A stretch of 64,000 nt of DNA from JADJVL01 sp046331545 (GCA_046331545.1 JAXLQR010000002.1:1736001-1800000); one strand, 5' to 3'; positions 42,147 to 51,879 are shown, numbered from the stretch's first letter. Program-made: numbers and translations. Notes: generated by a model from the letters alone, not told the origin.

Positions 42147-44213
42147 ATGCCGCATCCCATGGACGCCTACTTCGCGCCCCCCGACGGCCGCATCTTCGCG
42201 TGCTTCCCGGGGGCGGAGGTCCGGCCCGGGCAGGCGCGCATGGCGGCGCTCGTCTACGACGCGATCCAGGAAGGCGGCGAGCGCCGGGCGGCGTGGAAGG
42301 CGTCCGGCGCCGAGCCCGACGCGAAGCCCGACGGGGTCGTCCAGGCCATCGAGGCGGGCACGGGCACGGGCAAGTCCCTCGGCTACCTCGTGCCGGCCCT
42401 GGCCTCCGCCGCCCGGCCGGTGATCGTCGCCACCCGCACGAAGCAGCTCCAGCGCCAGCTGCTGGAGGAGGACGCGCCCCGGGCCATGGGCATCCTGGGC
42501 CGCGAACTGTCCTGCGTGCTCGCCAAGGGCCGGGCGAACTATCTCTGCAGGGCGGCGTGGGAGGCGCTGCAGGCCTCGCCCCCCGCCGAGCTCTCCATCC
42601 CCGACCATTCGCTCTGGATGGCCCTGCCCGCCTGGGCCCAGGACACGCAGACCGGGGACCGGGAGGAGCTGGCCCGCCACGGCGAGGGCGAGTCCGAGCT
42701 CTGGGACAAGGTGAACGCGCGGACCGAGCGCTGCACGGGCAAGCAGTGCGCGCACTACGAGGACTGCTTCCTCACGAAGCTCCGCCAGGAGGTGCTCCAG
42801 GCGGACCTGGTGGTGGTGAACCACGCGCTGCTGCTCGCCGACCGCGTGCTGCGGGAATCGGCCTTCGGATCGGTCCTTCCGGACGCTCCGGTGCTGGTGC
42901 TGGACGAGGCCCACGACATCGAGGCCCAGCTCACCGACAGCTGCGCCGAAGTCTGGAGCAGCCGCGCCATGGCCCTGCTCTTCCGGGACCTGAGGGACGA
43001 GGCGCTGAAGGACCCCGGCGCCGCGCTGCTGGACACGCTGCTGCCGCCCTGGGAGGAGGCCTGGTCGCGCCTCCTGGGCCTCGTGCCGCTCGAAAGCGCG
43101 GTGTTCGGCTTCGACGACCCCCGCCTGAGCCTCCGGGCCCTGGCGGACGCGGTGGGCGACTGGATCGCCGCGGGCCAGGCCGCCGCGCAGGAGGTGCGGC
43201 GGCTCGCCGCCGCGAAGGCCGAGGCGGACCCCTCCGGCCTGCTGTGGCGCAAGCTCGCGGAGCGCATCGCCCTGGCGTTCTCCCGCATGGAGCAGGTCTT
43301 CGCCCAGCCCGAGGGGTGGGTGAGCACCCTCACGCGGGAAGGCCCGCACACGGTGGTCTTCCGGGCCAACCCCGTGGATGTCCGGCCCTTCTTCCACCAG
43401 CACCTGCGCCGGGGCTTCGAGACCGTGATCCTCACGTCGGCCACCCTGCGCGACGGCCGCGGCTTCAACGGGCTGCGCCTGCGCCTGGGGCTCACGGAGC
43501 CGGAGGCCGAACGCGCCGAGCACGTGGAGAGCCCCTTCGACTTCGAGCGCCAGGGCCTGCTCTTCGTGCCCCCGGGGCTGCCCGAGCGGCGCGCGGGGCG
43601 GGACGGCATCGGTGAGCCGGCGTGGATCGAGGGGAGCCTGGACGCGATGACGCGCCTGCTGCGCGCGTCGCGGGGCCGCGCGCTCCTCCTCTTCACCAGC
43701 CGCAGGATGCTGGCCCATTTCAAGCCGCGCCTCGCTTCCGCCTGTCCGGGGATCACCTTCTTCACCCAGGGCGAGGGCCTGAGCCGCCAGACGCTGCTGG
43801 AGCGCTTCCGGAAGACGCCGAACGCGGCGTTGCTGGGCCTCGCGAGCTTCTGGCAGGGCGTGGACCTGCCCGGCGAGGCCCTTTCCCTGGTGGTCGTCAC
43901 CGCCCTGCCCTTCGCGCCGCCGGACGATCCAGTGCTCCAGGCCCGCATCCGCGAAGCGGACGCCCAGCGCCAGGGGCTCGGCTTCATCGGCATCCAGGTG
44001 CCGCAGATGACCCTGAGGCTCAAGCAGGGCCTCGGCCGCCTCATCCGCACCACCACGGACCGCGGCGTGGTGGCCATCCTCGATCCGCGCCTGATGCTGC
44101 CCACGGAGGATCCCAGCGGAAAGCGCTACGCGGCGCAGGTGCGGGCGGCACTCCCGCCCTTTCCCCTCACGCGTGACTGGGCCGAGGTGGAGGCCTTCTT
44201 CGCCGGCCTCTGA
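42147..44213 (+). CDS. dinG: DinG/YoaA-family (XPD-like) ATP-dependent DNA helicase
   Basis: The 688-aa product has Walker A EAGTGTGKSLGY near residue 70 and DEAH box LVLDEAHD near 250. Between them four cysteines (NYLC, RCTGKQC, EDCF) fit the XPD-type [4Fe-4S] cluster. C-terminal helicase motifs include TSATLRDGRGF, LLFTSRRML, WQGVDLPG and QGLGRLIRT. Such 5'-3' helicases resolve R-loops and repair intermediates. ATG 42159 is an alternative start. It is preceded by the heptad repeats. Confidence 0.88.
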   Translation: MPHPMDAYFAPPDGRIFACFPGAEVRPGQARMAALVYDAIQEGGERRAAWKASGAEPDAKPDGVVQAIEAGTGTGKSLGYLVPALASAARPVIVATRTKQLQRQLLEEDAPRAMGILGRELSCVLAKGRANYLCRAAWEALQASPPAELSIPDHSLWMALPAWAQDTQTGDREELARHGEGESELWDKVNARTERCTGKQCAHYEDCFLTKLRQEVLQADLVVVNHALLLADRVLRESAFGSVLPDAPVLVLDEAHDIEAQLTDSCAEVWSSRAMALLFRDLRDEALKDPGAALLDTLLPPWEEAWSRLLGLVPLESAVFGFDDPRLSLRALADAVGDWIAAGQAAAQEVRRLAAAKAEADPSGLLWRKLAERIALAFSRMEQVFAQPEGWVSTLTREGPHTVVFRANPVDVRPFFHQHLRRGFETVILTSATLRDGRGFNGLRLRLGLTEPEAERAEHVESPFDFERQGLLFVPPGLPERRAGRDGIGEPAWIEGSLDAMTRLLRASRGRALLLFTSRRMLAHFKPRLASACPGITFFTQGEGLSRQTLLERFRKTPNAALLGLASFWQGVDLPGEALSLVVVTALPFAPPDDPVLQARIREADAQRQGLGFIGIQVPQMTLRLKQGLGRLIRTTTDRGVVAILDPRLMLPTEDPSGKRYAAQVRAALPPFPLTRDWAEVEAFFAGL

Positions 44214-44274
44214 ACCTTCCTGTTGCAGCACGCATCCTTGGCCCGTACCTTGCCAAGCACCATACTGGAAGTCC

Positions 44275-45243
44275 ATGGTCCGACCCTCCCGCTGCCTCGC
44301 CGCCCTCGCCGCCATCCTCGCGGCGGGTCCCGGGCTCGCCGCTCCCGGGAACGGCCGCGTGAAGCGCGCCTCCACGGCTCCCACCCTGGGCGGCATGGGC
44401 GGGGCCTACTCCATGGCCTACGTCTACACCTACACCGACGCCCAGGGCCGCATCGTCATCAACAACCTGCCCCCCAGCTATGCCAAGAGCCAGGGCCTCA
44501 TCCTCAAGCACGTGGGCGTGGGCCACATCCGCCTGGGCATCTCCCGCGTCGAGATGGCCCGGGTGCTGCGCAGCCCCGAGCTGCTGGCGATGGTGGACGA
44601 GATCGCCACGATGAACGGCGTGGACCCCTTCCTGGCGCGCGCCATCATCCAGGCCGAGAGCGCCTTCTACGACAAGGCCCGCAGCCGCGTGGGCGCCCTG
44701 GGACTGATGCAGCTCATGCCCGCCACGGCCCTGCGCTTCGGCGTCACGGACCCCTTCGACCCCCGCCAGAACATCATGGGCGGCACCAAGTACCTGAAGT
44801 GGCTCATGGACTACTTCAGCGGCGACGCCACCAAGGTCATCGCCGCCTACAACGCCGGCGAGCGGGCCGTGGACAAGTACAACGGCATCCCGCCCTACCG
44901 GGAGACGCGTGGCTACGTGCCCAAGGTGATGGAGCTCTGGCAGAAGAAGCTGGTGCAGGCCGACCCCAAGGCCTCGGGCGCCATGGAACTGCTGAAGAAG
45001 GGCCGCGGCGGCTTCGTGGTGGACGAGAAGCCGCTCAAGGACGGCGCGACCCAGATGGCGAGCGCGGCCTCGCCTTCCGCGGACCCCGCGGGCACGCCGG
45101 CCCCCAACTCCGGCGGCTACGGCGTCGAGGTCAAGACGCCGAACACCATCTACCAGTGGCGGGATGCCAACGGCCGCACGCAGATCAGCGACGTGCCGCC
45201 CCCGAAAGGGACGCCCGGCGTGAAGACCTTCGGGATGCCCTGA
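44275..45243 (+). CDS. Lytic transglycosylase (SLT domain) flanked by two DUF4124-like motifs
   Basis: The 322-aa product has a signal peptide (CLAALAAILAAGPGLAA). The SLT domain at about 100-220 has the catalytic Glu in IIQAESAFYDKARS, then GALGLMQLMPATA, and ends with AYNAGERAVDKYNGIPPYRET. A short YTYTDAQGRIVINNLP motif stands before it and a matching YQWRDANGRTQISDVPP at the C terminus, both of the DUF4124 type. The enzyme cuts peptidoglycan glycan strands to 1,6-anhydro ends in the periplasm. Confidence 0.88.
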   Translation: MVRPSRCLAALAAILAAGPGLAAPGNGRVKRASTAPTLGGMGGAYSMAYVYTYTDAQGRIVINNLPPSYAKSQGLILKHVGVGHIRLGISRVEMARVLRSPELLAMVDEIATMNGVDPFLARAIIQAESAFYDKARSRVGALGLMQLMPATALRFGVTDPFDPRQNIMGGTKYLKWLMDYFSGDATKVIAAYNAGERAVDKYNGIPPYRETRGYVPKVMELWQKKLVQADPKASGAMELLKKGRGGFVVDEKPLKDGATQMASAASPSADPAGTPAPNSGGYGVEVKTPNTIYQWRDANGRTQISDVPPPKGTPGVKTFGMP

Positions 45244-45276
45244 GGCGCTAAGCTCGAGGCCTTCCCCGGGACTCCC

Positions 45277-46710
45277 ATGAAGGACCTCGTCGTCGCGCTG
45301 GACCAGGGCACCACCGGCACCACGGCGCTGGTGCTGGACCGGGAGCTGCGGGTCCAGGGCCGCGGCTACGCCGCCTTCCCCCAGCACTTCCCGGAGCCGG
45401 GCCGGGTGGAGCACGAGCCCGAGGAGCTGTGGGCCTCGGTCCTGGCCGCCCTGCGGGAGGCCACCGCCGCCCTGGATCCCGCGCGCTTCGCGGCCCTAGG
45501 GATCACCAACCAGCGGGAGACCACCTTCGCCCTGGACCCGGACACGAAGGCTCCGCTGCACCCGGCCCTCGTGTGGCAGGACCGCCGCACCGCGGACCGC
45601 TGCGCGGCCATGAAGGACCAGGAGACCGCCATCCGCGGGGCCACGGGCTTGCCCCTGGACCCCTACTTCAGCGCCACGAAGGCCGCCTGGCTGCGGGAGC
45701 GCCTGGGACGCCCCTTCGCCTTCGCCACGGTGGACACCTTCCTGGTCCACCGCCTGTCCGGTGCCTACCTCACCGACCCCAGCAACGCCAGCCGCACGCA
45801 GCTCTACGACCTCCACGCCGGGGCCTGGTCGGAGGACCTCGCCGCGCGGTTCGGCGTGGCGGACGTGGCGCTGCCCGCGATCGTGTCCAGCAGCGGCGTT
45901 TGCGCCGAGGTGCGCGGCGTGCCGGGCCTGCCCGACGGCCTTCCCGTCGCGGGCCTCGCCGGGGACCAGCAGGCCGCGCTCTTCGGGCAAGGCTGCTTCG
46001 ACGCGGGCCAGGCCAAGCTCACCTACGGCACGGGCAGCTTCGTCCTCATGAACACGGGGACGCGGGTTCCCCGCAGCAGCGCGGGACTCCTCGCGACCCA
46101 GGCCTGGGAGGTGCAGGGATCCCGCACCTACGCCCTGGAGGGCGGCGCCTTCGTGGCCGGGGCCCTGGTGCAGTGGCTGCGGGATGGCCTCGGCATCATC
46201 CACGCCGCCGCCGACATCGAGCCCCTGGCCCGCAGCGTGCCGGACAGTGGCGGCGTGATGGTGGTGCCCGCCCACGCGGGGCTCGGCGCGCCCCACTGGC
46301 GGCCGGAGGCCCGGGGCACCATCCTCGGCCTCACCCGGGGCACGACGAAGGCCCACCTGGCCCGGGCGGCGCTGGAGGGCATCGCCCACAGCCAGGCGGA
46401 CATCCTGGAGGCCATGGCGGTGGATCTGGGCGTGCCCCTCTCCGAACTCCGCGTGGACGGCGGCGCGGCGGCGAACGACCTGCTCCTCCAGATGCAGGCG
46501 GACCTCCTCGGCATCCCCCTGCACCGGCCCTTGATGCTGGAGACCACGGCCCTGGGCGCGGGCATGCTCGCGGGGCTGGGCGTGGGGCTGTGGAGCCTCG
46601 ACGACCTGCGCCGCGCCTATCCCCTGGACCGCACCTTCAGCCCCACCGGCGATGCCGCCGACGTGGCCGGAGCCCGGGCGCGATGGAAGGAGGCCGTCGC
46701 GAAGGCGTAG
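45277..46710 (+). CDS. glpK: Glycerol kinase
   Basis: The 477-aa FGGY-family kinase opens with VALDQGTTGTTALVLDR (ATP phosphate loop) and continues with ALGITNQRETT, LVWQDRRTADRC, LTYGTGSFVLMNTG and VDGGAAANDLLLQMQADLLGIPL, all standard GlpK landmarks. It phosphorylates glycerol to sn-glycerol 3-phosphate. No glpF or glpD is adjacent; it sits 33 bases after the transglycosylase gene. Another FGGY kinase is possible, but the QGTTGTTALV and NQRETT forms favour glycerol. Confidence 0.9.
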   Translation: MKDLVVALDQGTTGTTALVLDRELRVQGRGYAAFPQHFPEPGRVEHEPEELWASVLAALREATAALDPARFAALGITNQRETTFALDPDTKAPLHPALVWQDRRTADRCAAMKDQETAIRGATGLPLDPYFSATKAAWLRERLGRPFAFATVDTFLVHRLSGAYLTDPSNASRTQLYDLHAGAWSEDLAARFGVADVALPAIVSSSGVCAEVRGVPGLPDGLPVAGLAGDQQAALFGQGCFDAGQAKLTYGTGSFVLMNTGTRVPRSSAGLLATQAWEVQGSRTYALEGGAFVAGALVQWLRDGLGIIHAAADIEPLARSVPDSGGVMVVPAHAGLGAPHWRPEARGTILGLTRGTTKAHLARAALEGIAHSQADILEAMAVDLGVPLSELRVDGGAAANDLLLQMQADLLGIPLHRPLMLETTALGAGMLAGLGVGLWSLDDLRRAYPLDRTFSPTGDAADVAGARARWKEAVAKA

Positions 46711-46719
46711 CATCGAGGC

Positions 46720-47184
46720 ATGGTCGAATCCCTCGCCCCCGCGGAGACCGCCCTCTCCCTCCTCTTCAACAAGCTGCACCCGCTGCTGGAGGACGCGGCC
46801 CACCTCCTCGCGAGCGGCGCCCCGCGCCGCGACTTCGAGCGGCTGCACCTGAAGCTCATCACCGCGCGCACGAAGTGCGTGGAGACCCTGGAGGCGCTGG
46901 ACGAGGAGGCCTGCCCGGACGCCCTCGGGGAGGTCCTGGAGGAGCTGGTGGTGGCCCTGACGCCCGTGGGCGAGAGCTTCCAGCAGGCGCTGGTCCTGAC
47001 GCAGCTGAGCCTGGAGGAGGCTCCGGCCCAGCTCCTGCCCTTCGTGCCGGAAGGCCGCGCGGGCAGCGAGAAATGGGGCGCGAGGATGCGCGCCTTCCTG
47101 GAGCGCCTGGAGGACCCCGCCTTCGGCGCCGAGCGGCGCTGGGAGGTCATCGATCCGGACCTCGGGGAGACCGAGGAGGAGTAG
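46720..47184 (+). CDS. Hypothetical 154-aa helical protein
   Basis: I do not recognise this protein. It begins 9 bases after glpK and probably shares its transcript. It is acidic and mostly alpha-helical, with one Cys pair (KC, AC), no signal peptide and no membrane helix. The segment FERLHLKLITARTKCVETLEALDEEACP may be a coiled-coil or four-helix-bundle core. No function can be proposed. Confidence 0.6.
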   Translation: MVESLAPAETALSLLFNKLHPLLEDAAHLLASGAPRRDFERLHLKLITARTKCVETLEALDEEACPDALGEVLEELVVALTPVGESFQQALVLTQLSLEEAPAQLLPFVPEGRAGSEKWGARMRAFLERLEDPAFGAERRWEVIDPDLGETEEE

Positions 47185-47193
47185 CGCCGGGCC

Positions 47194-47571
47194 TCAGCCG
47201 ACCTCGGCGACCAGCTCGATCTCCACCTTCGCGCCCTTCGGCAGCCCCGCCGCCTGCACGGTGCTGCGCGCCGGTTTGGCGTCGCCGAGGTGCGCGGCGT
47301 AGGCGGCGTTGAAGGCGGCGAAGTCGTTCATGTCGGCGAGGAAGACCGTGGTCTTCACCACGCGGCTCCAGTCGGTGCCCGCGGCGGCCAGCACCGCGTC
47401 GAGGTTTTTCAGCACCCGGTCCGTCTGCTCCTCGATGGAACCGTCGAGGAACGCCATCGTCTCGGGCACCAGGGCGATCTGGCCGGCAGTGAAGAGCAGG
47501 TTGCCGACGATCTGGCCCTGGCTGTAGGGGCCGATGGCGGAGGGCGCGTGGGGCGTGGAGATGGACTTCAT
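47194..47571 (-). CDS. RidA/YjgF family enamine/imine deaminase
   Basis: The 125-aa protein has the full RidA pattern: SAIGPYSQGQIVGNLLFTAGQ, KNLDAVLAAAGTDWSRVVKTTVFL, and PARSTVQAAGLPKGAKVEIELVA with the substrate-binding Arg and Glu. It hydrolyses reactive 2-aminoacrylate made by PLP enzymes. It converges with the 154-aa gene (9-base gap) and lies 25 bases downstream of the SWIM gene on the same strand. Confidence 0.93.
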   Translation of the reverse strand: MKSISTPHAPSAIGPYSQGQIVGNLLFTAGQIALVPETMAFLDGSIEEQTDRVLKNLDAVLAAAGTDWSRVVKTTVFLADMNDFAAFNAAYAAHLGDAKPARSTVQAAGLPKGAKVEIELVAEVG

Positions 47572-47596
47572 GGGGGGGCTCCGCGGAAAGGATGGC

Positions 47597-48568
47597 CTAC
47601 TTCCACCGCCGCTTCTTGTTCCGCCAGGCCTTGGGCGGCTTGGCGGGCATGGGCGGCAGGGGCGAATCGAAGGGGGAGGCGACGGTCTCGGGGGCGGCTT
47701 CGCCGGCCTGGGCCTGCTGCTCCTCGAGGCTGCCGCCCTCCTCGATCTGGGCGATGGTCCACTGCGCGCAGCGGTGCAGCAGCGCCGCGAGGCAGAGGCT
47801 GGTCTCGATGCGGGCGTGGGGGAGGGGGCCGAGCTGGGTGAACACGGAGGGATCGCTGGGGATGGCCCGGGGGATGGCGAAGGCCGGCAGGGGCGCGGGC
47901 AGCGCGTCGTAGGCGGCGGCGTCCCCCGCGTGCCAGGGCTCGGCCTCGGCCACCTTGCGCACCAGCAGGTCCGCCAGCGTCGCCACCTTCTTCGGGCGGC
48001 CCCGCTTCTTCGGCGCCGGCGCCGGGACCTCCTCCCCCAGGTGGGCCTGCAGCGCCGCCAGCACCTCGTCCTTGGTCTTGCCGCGGAGGTCGAAGAGCAG
48101 CCAGGGGTCCCGGTCCAGGGCCTCGGCCATGACGTAGCACACCGCCGCCACGTGCTTGCACGGGTTGGCCCAGTCCGGGCAGTCGCAGTGGGTCTGCAGC
48201 TCCTTGGGCACCCGGGCGTAGAGGCTGGCGCCCGCCTCACGGAAGGTCTCGTCCAGCCCCTGGGGCATCTCGCCCGCGAGCAGCGAGGCCACGAAGCGGC
48301 TCTCCTGGGCGATGCGGGCCAGGGCCTTGTCCCACTGCGCCTGCGTGAGGGCCGGCAGCCCCAGGGTCACCGTGTAGGTCTTGCGGCCGTGGACGCGGGC
48401 CTCGATCTGGCCCGGGCTCACGGTGAAGTGGGAGACGGCGCCCTCCTCGGCGTACTTGAGGCCCCGGGGCAGGCGGTTCTCGTAGTCGTCGCCGAGCTGC
48501 TCCAGGCCCTTGATCCAGAGCCTGCCCCACCAGGTGGTGCCGAAGCGGTGGCCGGAGGACATCATCAT
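47597..48568 (-). CDS. SWIM zinc-finger protein paired with an SNF2 ATPase
   Basis: The 323-aa product starts at ATG 48568 inside the SNF2 stop codon (ATGA); three successive ATGs make the exact start uncertain. The SWIM finger HCDCPDWANPCKHVAAVCYV lies near residues 127-146 (CXC...CXH). The N-terminal WWGRLWIKGLE is typical of these proteins. The tail is Lys/Arg-rich (KRGRPKK, KAWRNKKRRWK), likely for DNA contact. SWIM proteins of this type are found next to bacterial SNF2 helicases, and the coupling here supports a shared complex. Confidence 0.88.
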   Translation of the reverse strand: MMMSSGHRFGTTWWGRLWIKGLEQLGDDYENRLPRGLKYAEEGAVSHFTVSPGQIEARVHGRKTYTVTLGLPALTQAQWDKALARIAQESRFVASLLAGEMPQGLDETFREAGASLYARVPKELQTHCDCPDWANPCKHVAAVCYVMAEALDRDPWLLFDLRGKTKDEVLAALQAHLGEEVPAPAPKKRGRPKKVATLADLLVRKVAEAEPWHAGDAAAYDALPAPLPAFAIPRAIPSDPSVFTQLGPLPHARIETSLCLAALLHRCAQWTIAQIEEGGSLEEQQAQAGEAAPETVASPFDSPLPPMPAKPPKAWRNKKRRWK

Positions 48569-51500
48569 CCGATCACCCCTTTCCGCTTCGGCGCCGGGCG
48601 CGGCTTGCGGGGCGCGGCCACCCGAGCGGCGCGGGCGGCGGCCACGGCCTCGCGGTCGGGCACGGGGCCCGCGAGGGGAGCGGCGTCACCTTCCCCGGGG
48701 AACTCGTCCACCTCGGCCGGACCCGCCTTGGCGAGGGCGGCGCGGGCCTGGGCGAGCGTCGCCACGTCCCCCTCGCCGTCCACCCACTCGGCGTCGGGCT
48801 CCAGGGCCACCAGGCGGCGCAGGGCCTCGTCATCCAGCTCCGTGAGCCAGCCTTCGCCGGTGCCCACCACGCGGTCCGCGAGGTCGCGCTTGGACTCCAG
48901 CAGGGCGTCGACCTTCTCCTCCAGGGTGCCGATGGTGATGAGCTTGTGGACCTGCACGTTCTTCGTCTGGCCGATGCGGTAGGTGCGGTCCGTGGCCTGG
49001 TCCTCCACCGCCGGGTTCCACCAGCGGTCGAAGTGGAAGACGTGGGTGGCGGCCGTGAGGTTGAGGCCCACGCCGCCGGCCTTCAGGGAGAGCAGGAAGA
49101 CCGGCGGGAAGGCCGGGTCCTCCTGGAAGCCGCGCACCAGCTCGTCCCGCTGGGTCCGCGAGGTCCCGCCATGGAGGAAGGGGGGCTCGAAGCCCAGGCG
49201 CTCCTGGAAGTGCACCTGCAGGCGGTCGCCCATCTCCTTGAACTGGGTGAAGACCAGGGCCTTCTCGCCGTTCTCGATGATCTCCTCGAGCATTTCCGAC
49301 ATGCGGTCCAGCTTGCCGCTCCGCCCGGCGTAGGGGCCCATGGCCTTGAGGAACTGCGACGGGTGGTTGCAGATCTGCTTGAGGTGGGTGAGCAGGGCGA
49401 GGATGCGCCCCCGGCGCTCGATGCCGGTCTTGGCGGAATCGAGGTCCTGCTCCATCTGCTCCACCCGGGCCTGGTAGAGCAGGGCCTGCTCCTTGGTCAG
49501 CGTGGTGAAGACCTTCATCTCCTGCTTGTCCGGCAGGTCCTGGATGATGCTGCGGTCGGTCTTGAGGCGGCGCAGGATGAAGGGGCCGACCCGCTGGCGG
49601 AGTTCCGACGCGGCGTCGGGGTCGCGGTACTTCTCGATGGGCGTGGAGAAGCGCTCCTGGAAGCTGGATTCGCTGCCGAAGTAGCCCGGCAGGGTGAAGG
49701 CCAGGATGCTCCAGAGCTCCTTCAGCCGGTTCTCGATGGGCGTGCCGGTGAGCGCCAGCTTGGCGTGGCCCCGCAGCCGGCGCACGGCCTTGGCCTGGAT
49801 GCTGCCGGGATTCTTGATGGCCTGGGCCTCGTCCACCACCACCAGGCCCCAGGCCCGCGCGGCGAAGACGTCGTCCTCGCGGCGGATCACGCCGTAGGTC
49901 GTGAGCACGATGGTGTGGGGCTTGAAGGCCCTGGGCAGCTCGTCGCGGTTGTTCCCGTGGTGCACGAAGACCGGCAGGGTCGGCGAGAACTTCGCCAGCT
50001 CGCGCTCCCAGTTGCCCAGCAGCGACGTGGGGCAGACCAGCAGGGTGGGCGGCCCCGCCTTGGGATCCTGGAGCTGCCGGTGCAGGAGCAGGGCGATGAC
50101 CTGGATGGTCTTGCCCAGGCCCATGTCGTCGGCGAGGATGCCGCCGAGCCCCAGGCGCGCCAGGCCCTCCAGCCAGGCGAGGCCCCGGAGCTGGTAGGGC
50201 CGGAGCTGGCCCTTGAAGTTCTCCGGCTGGCGGATGGGCTTGTCGGGCAGGGTGCGGAGGTCCTCGAGGGCCGCGCCGAAGTCGCCGGCCACCTCCACCT
50301 CGATGGCCTCGCTCACCCCGGGGATACGGGCGGTGCCCGTCAGCGCGGCGGCCAGGGCCTCGCCCTTGGTCATGCTCTCGAAGCCCGCGCCGCGGCTGGC
50401 CTGGATGACGGCGGTGATCTGCTTGAGGGTCTCCGGGTCCAGGGCCACCCACTTGCCCTTCCAGGCCACCAGCGGATGCTTGAGGCTCGCCATCTGGGCG
50501 AAGTCCTCGACGCTCAGGGCGTCGTCGCCCAGCATCAGCGACCAGTCGGCGCTGACGGCGCCCTCCAGGCCCTCCTGGGCCGCCAGGGGCCGGGGCTCGG
50601 CGTCGGGCCGGGGCGCGAGGCTGCGGGCGCCCAGCCGGACCTTGGCGCGAAGGCGGCGCGCGCCGCCGAACTCCGCCATGCCCTCGGGGAGGTGCACCAG
50701 GAAGCCGGCCTCCTTGAGCTGGGCGGCGCCGCGGGTGAGGAAGGTCCAGGCCTCCGTGGGCAGGAGCTGGAGATCCTCCGGCGTCTGGCCGGAGAGCGCG
50801 CCCTGGAGGGGCGGGAAGAAGGGCAGGGCGCGGGCCAGGCCGCGCAGGAGCACCTGGCGCGCCTGGACGATGGCCGAGGCCGCCGCGGCGTCCGCCACCG
50901 CGGCCTCGGGGCCCCACAGGCGCGCCACGGGGATGGCCACGCCGTCGGCGGTCTCGAGGCCGATGCGCAGGCACCAGCCCTCCTCGCTCAGCTTGTCCGC
51001 CTCCTGGATGGCCTCCTGCTGGGGCACCGCCGGGGCCTCCAGGGTCAGGGCCGGCCGCAGCCAGAGGGGCCGCGCCCCCTCGCTCCACTGCTCCAGCTGC
51101 TCCCCGAGGGTCCGCTCGGTCACCCCGATCATGGGGAACTCGTTCATGGGGTGGCTGAGGGCCACCATGATGCGTTCGTCCCAGGGCAGGCGGTCGCGCT
51201 TGTGGCCGCGCAGGCGGTGGATCAGCCCCAGCCGAGGATCCTCCCCCGGGCGCAGGGTGCTCGCCACGAAGCGCACCACGAAGTCGGCGCCGTCCTCCAG
51301 GAAGGCCCGCAGCACGTCGTCGGCCTTCGGCGGCAGGGCCAGCTCGTCCTCCACCTCCTCGGCCTCCAGGGCGCCCAGGGAGAGGCCCTTGGTGAAGGTC
51401 CACTGGTCCTCCGCGGGAAAGGCCAGGGCCGCGGGCGGAAGGGCCGCGGCCAGGGCGTCCAGGGCCTCGCGGTCCGCCGGGCTGGTGAGGCTGATGCCCC

Positions 51501-51879
51501 AGTGGGCGCGCCAGGGCGAGCCGGTGGTGTCCAGGCGCGGCAGCAGCGCTCCGCGGATCACCAGGGACTGGAGCTGGCGCAGGGCGGAGGCCCAGAAGGC
51601 CAGGCTGCCGCCCACCAGGGCGGGGTCCGCCGGCAGGCTGCCCAGCCAGGTCCAGGCCCGCTGCCAGCGCAGGGGCACGGCGTGGGCCTCGAGGATGCGG
51701 CCGTCCGGCAGGAAGGTGCGCGCCTTCGCCGGGGTCAGGCGGTCGCGCCCCTGGAGGTTGCCGGGCAGCCCCCGCAGGACCCGCGTCCAGGCCGCCGCGT
51801 CCGGGGCGAGGTCCCCCTCCGGCGGCAGCGCGACGAGGAAGCCCTTGTCCGCGGGCCGGTACTGGAGGATGGGCCTCAC
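48565..51879 (-). CDS. SNF2-family helicase/ATPase
   Basis: GTG 51879 has GGAG 5 bases upstream. GTG 51885 is in frame but sits on that site. The 1104-aa product has a long N-terminal SNF2-associated region (to about 600). The SNF2 motor follows: DDMGLGKTIQVIALLL (motif I), VVDEAQAIKN (motif II), LTGTPIENRL (motif III), FTQFKEMGDRLQ (IV), GVGLNLTAATHVFHFDRWWNPAVEDQATDRTYRIGQ (V-VI, cited by pattern). It remodels or translocates on protein-DNA complexes. It is the first gene of a SNF2-SWIM-RidA run and diverges from rpiB. Confidence 0.9.
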   Translation of the reverse strand: MRPILQYRPADKGFLVALPPEGDLAPDAAAWTRVLRGLPGNLQGRDRLTPAKARTFLPDGRILEAHAVPLRWQRAWTWLGSLPADPALVGGSLAFWASALRQLQSLVIRGALLPRLDTTGSPWRAHWGISLTSPADREALDALAAALPPAALAFPAEDQWTFTKGLSLGALEAEEVEDELALPPKADDVLRAFLEDGADFVVRFVASTLRPGEDPRLGLIHRLRGHKRDRLPWDERIMVALSHPMNEFPMIGVTERTLGEQLEQWSEGARPLWLRPALTLEAPAVPQQEAIQEADKLSEEGWCLRIGLETADGVAIPVARLWGPEAAVADAAAASAIVQARQVLLRGLARALPFFPPLQGALSGQTPEDLQLLPTEAWTFLTRGAAQLKEAGFLVHLPEGMAEFGGARRLRAKVRLGARSLAPRPDAEPRPLAAQEGLEGAVSADWSLMLGDDALSVEDFAQMASLKHPLVAWKGKWVALDPETLKQITAVIQASRGAGFESMTKGEALAAALTGTARIPGVSEAIEVEVAGDFGAALEDLRTLPDKPIRQPENFKGQLRPYQLRGLAWLEGLARLGLGGILADDMGLGKTIQVIALLLHRQLQDPKAGPPTLLVCPTSLLGNWERELAKFSPTLPVFVHHGNNRDELPRAFKPHTIVLTTYGVIRREDDVFAARAWGLVVVDEAQAIKNPGSIQAKAVRRLRGHAKLALTGTPIENRLKELWSILAFTLPGYFGSESSFQERFSTPIEKYRDPDAASELRQRVGPFILRRLKTDRSIIQDLPDKQEMKVFTTLTKEQALLYQARVEQMEQDLDSAKTGIERRGRILALLTHLKQICNHPSQFLKAMGPYAGRSGKLDRMSEMLEEIIENGEKALVFTQFKEMGDRLQVHFQERLGFEPPFLHGGTSRTQRDELVRGFQEDPAFPPVFLLSLKAGGVGLNLTAATHVFHFDRWWNPAVEDQATDRTYRIGQTKNVQVHKLITIGTLEEKVDALLESKRDLADRVVGTGEGWLTELDDEALRRLVALEPDAEWVDGEGDVATLAQARAALAKAGPAEVDEFPGEGDAAPLAGPVPDREAVAAARAARVAAPRKPRPAPKRKGVIG

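Noticed and set aside
44238..44266. TTGGCC-17-CATACT as a sigma-70 promoter for the transglycosylase
   Set aside because: Only partial matches to both boxes, and the start would nearly coincide with the ATG. The support is too weak.
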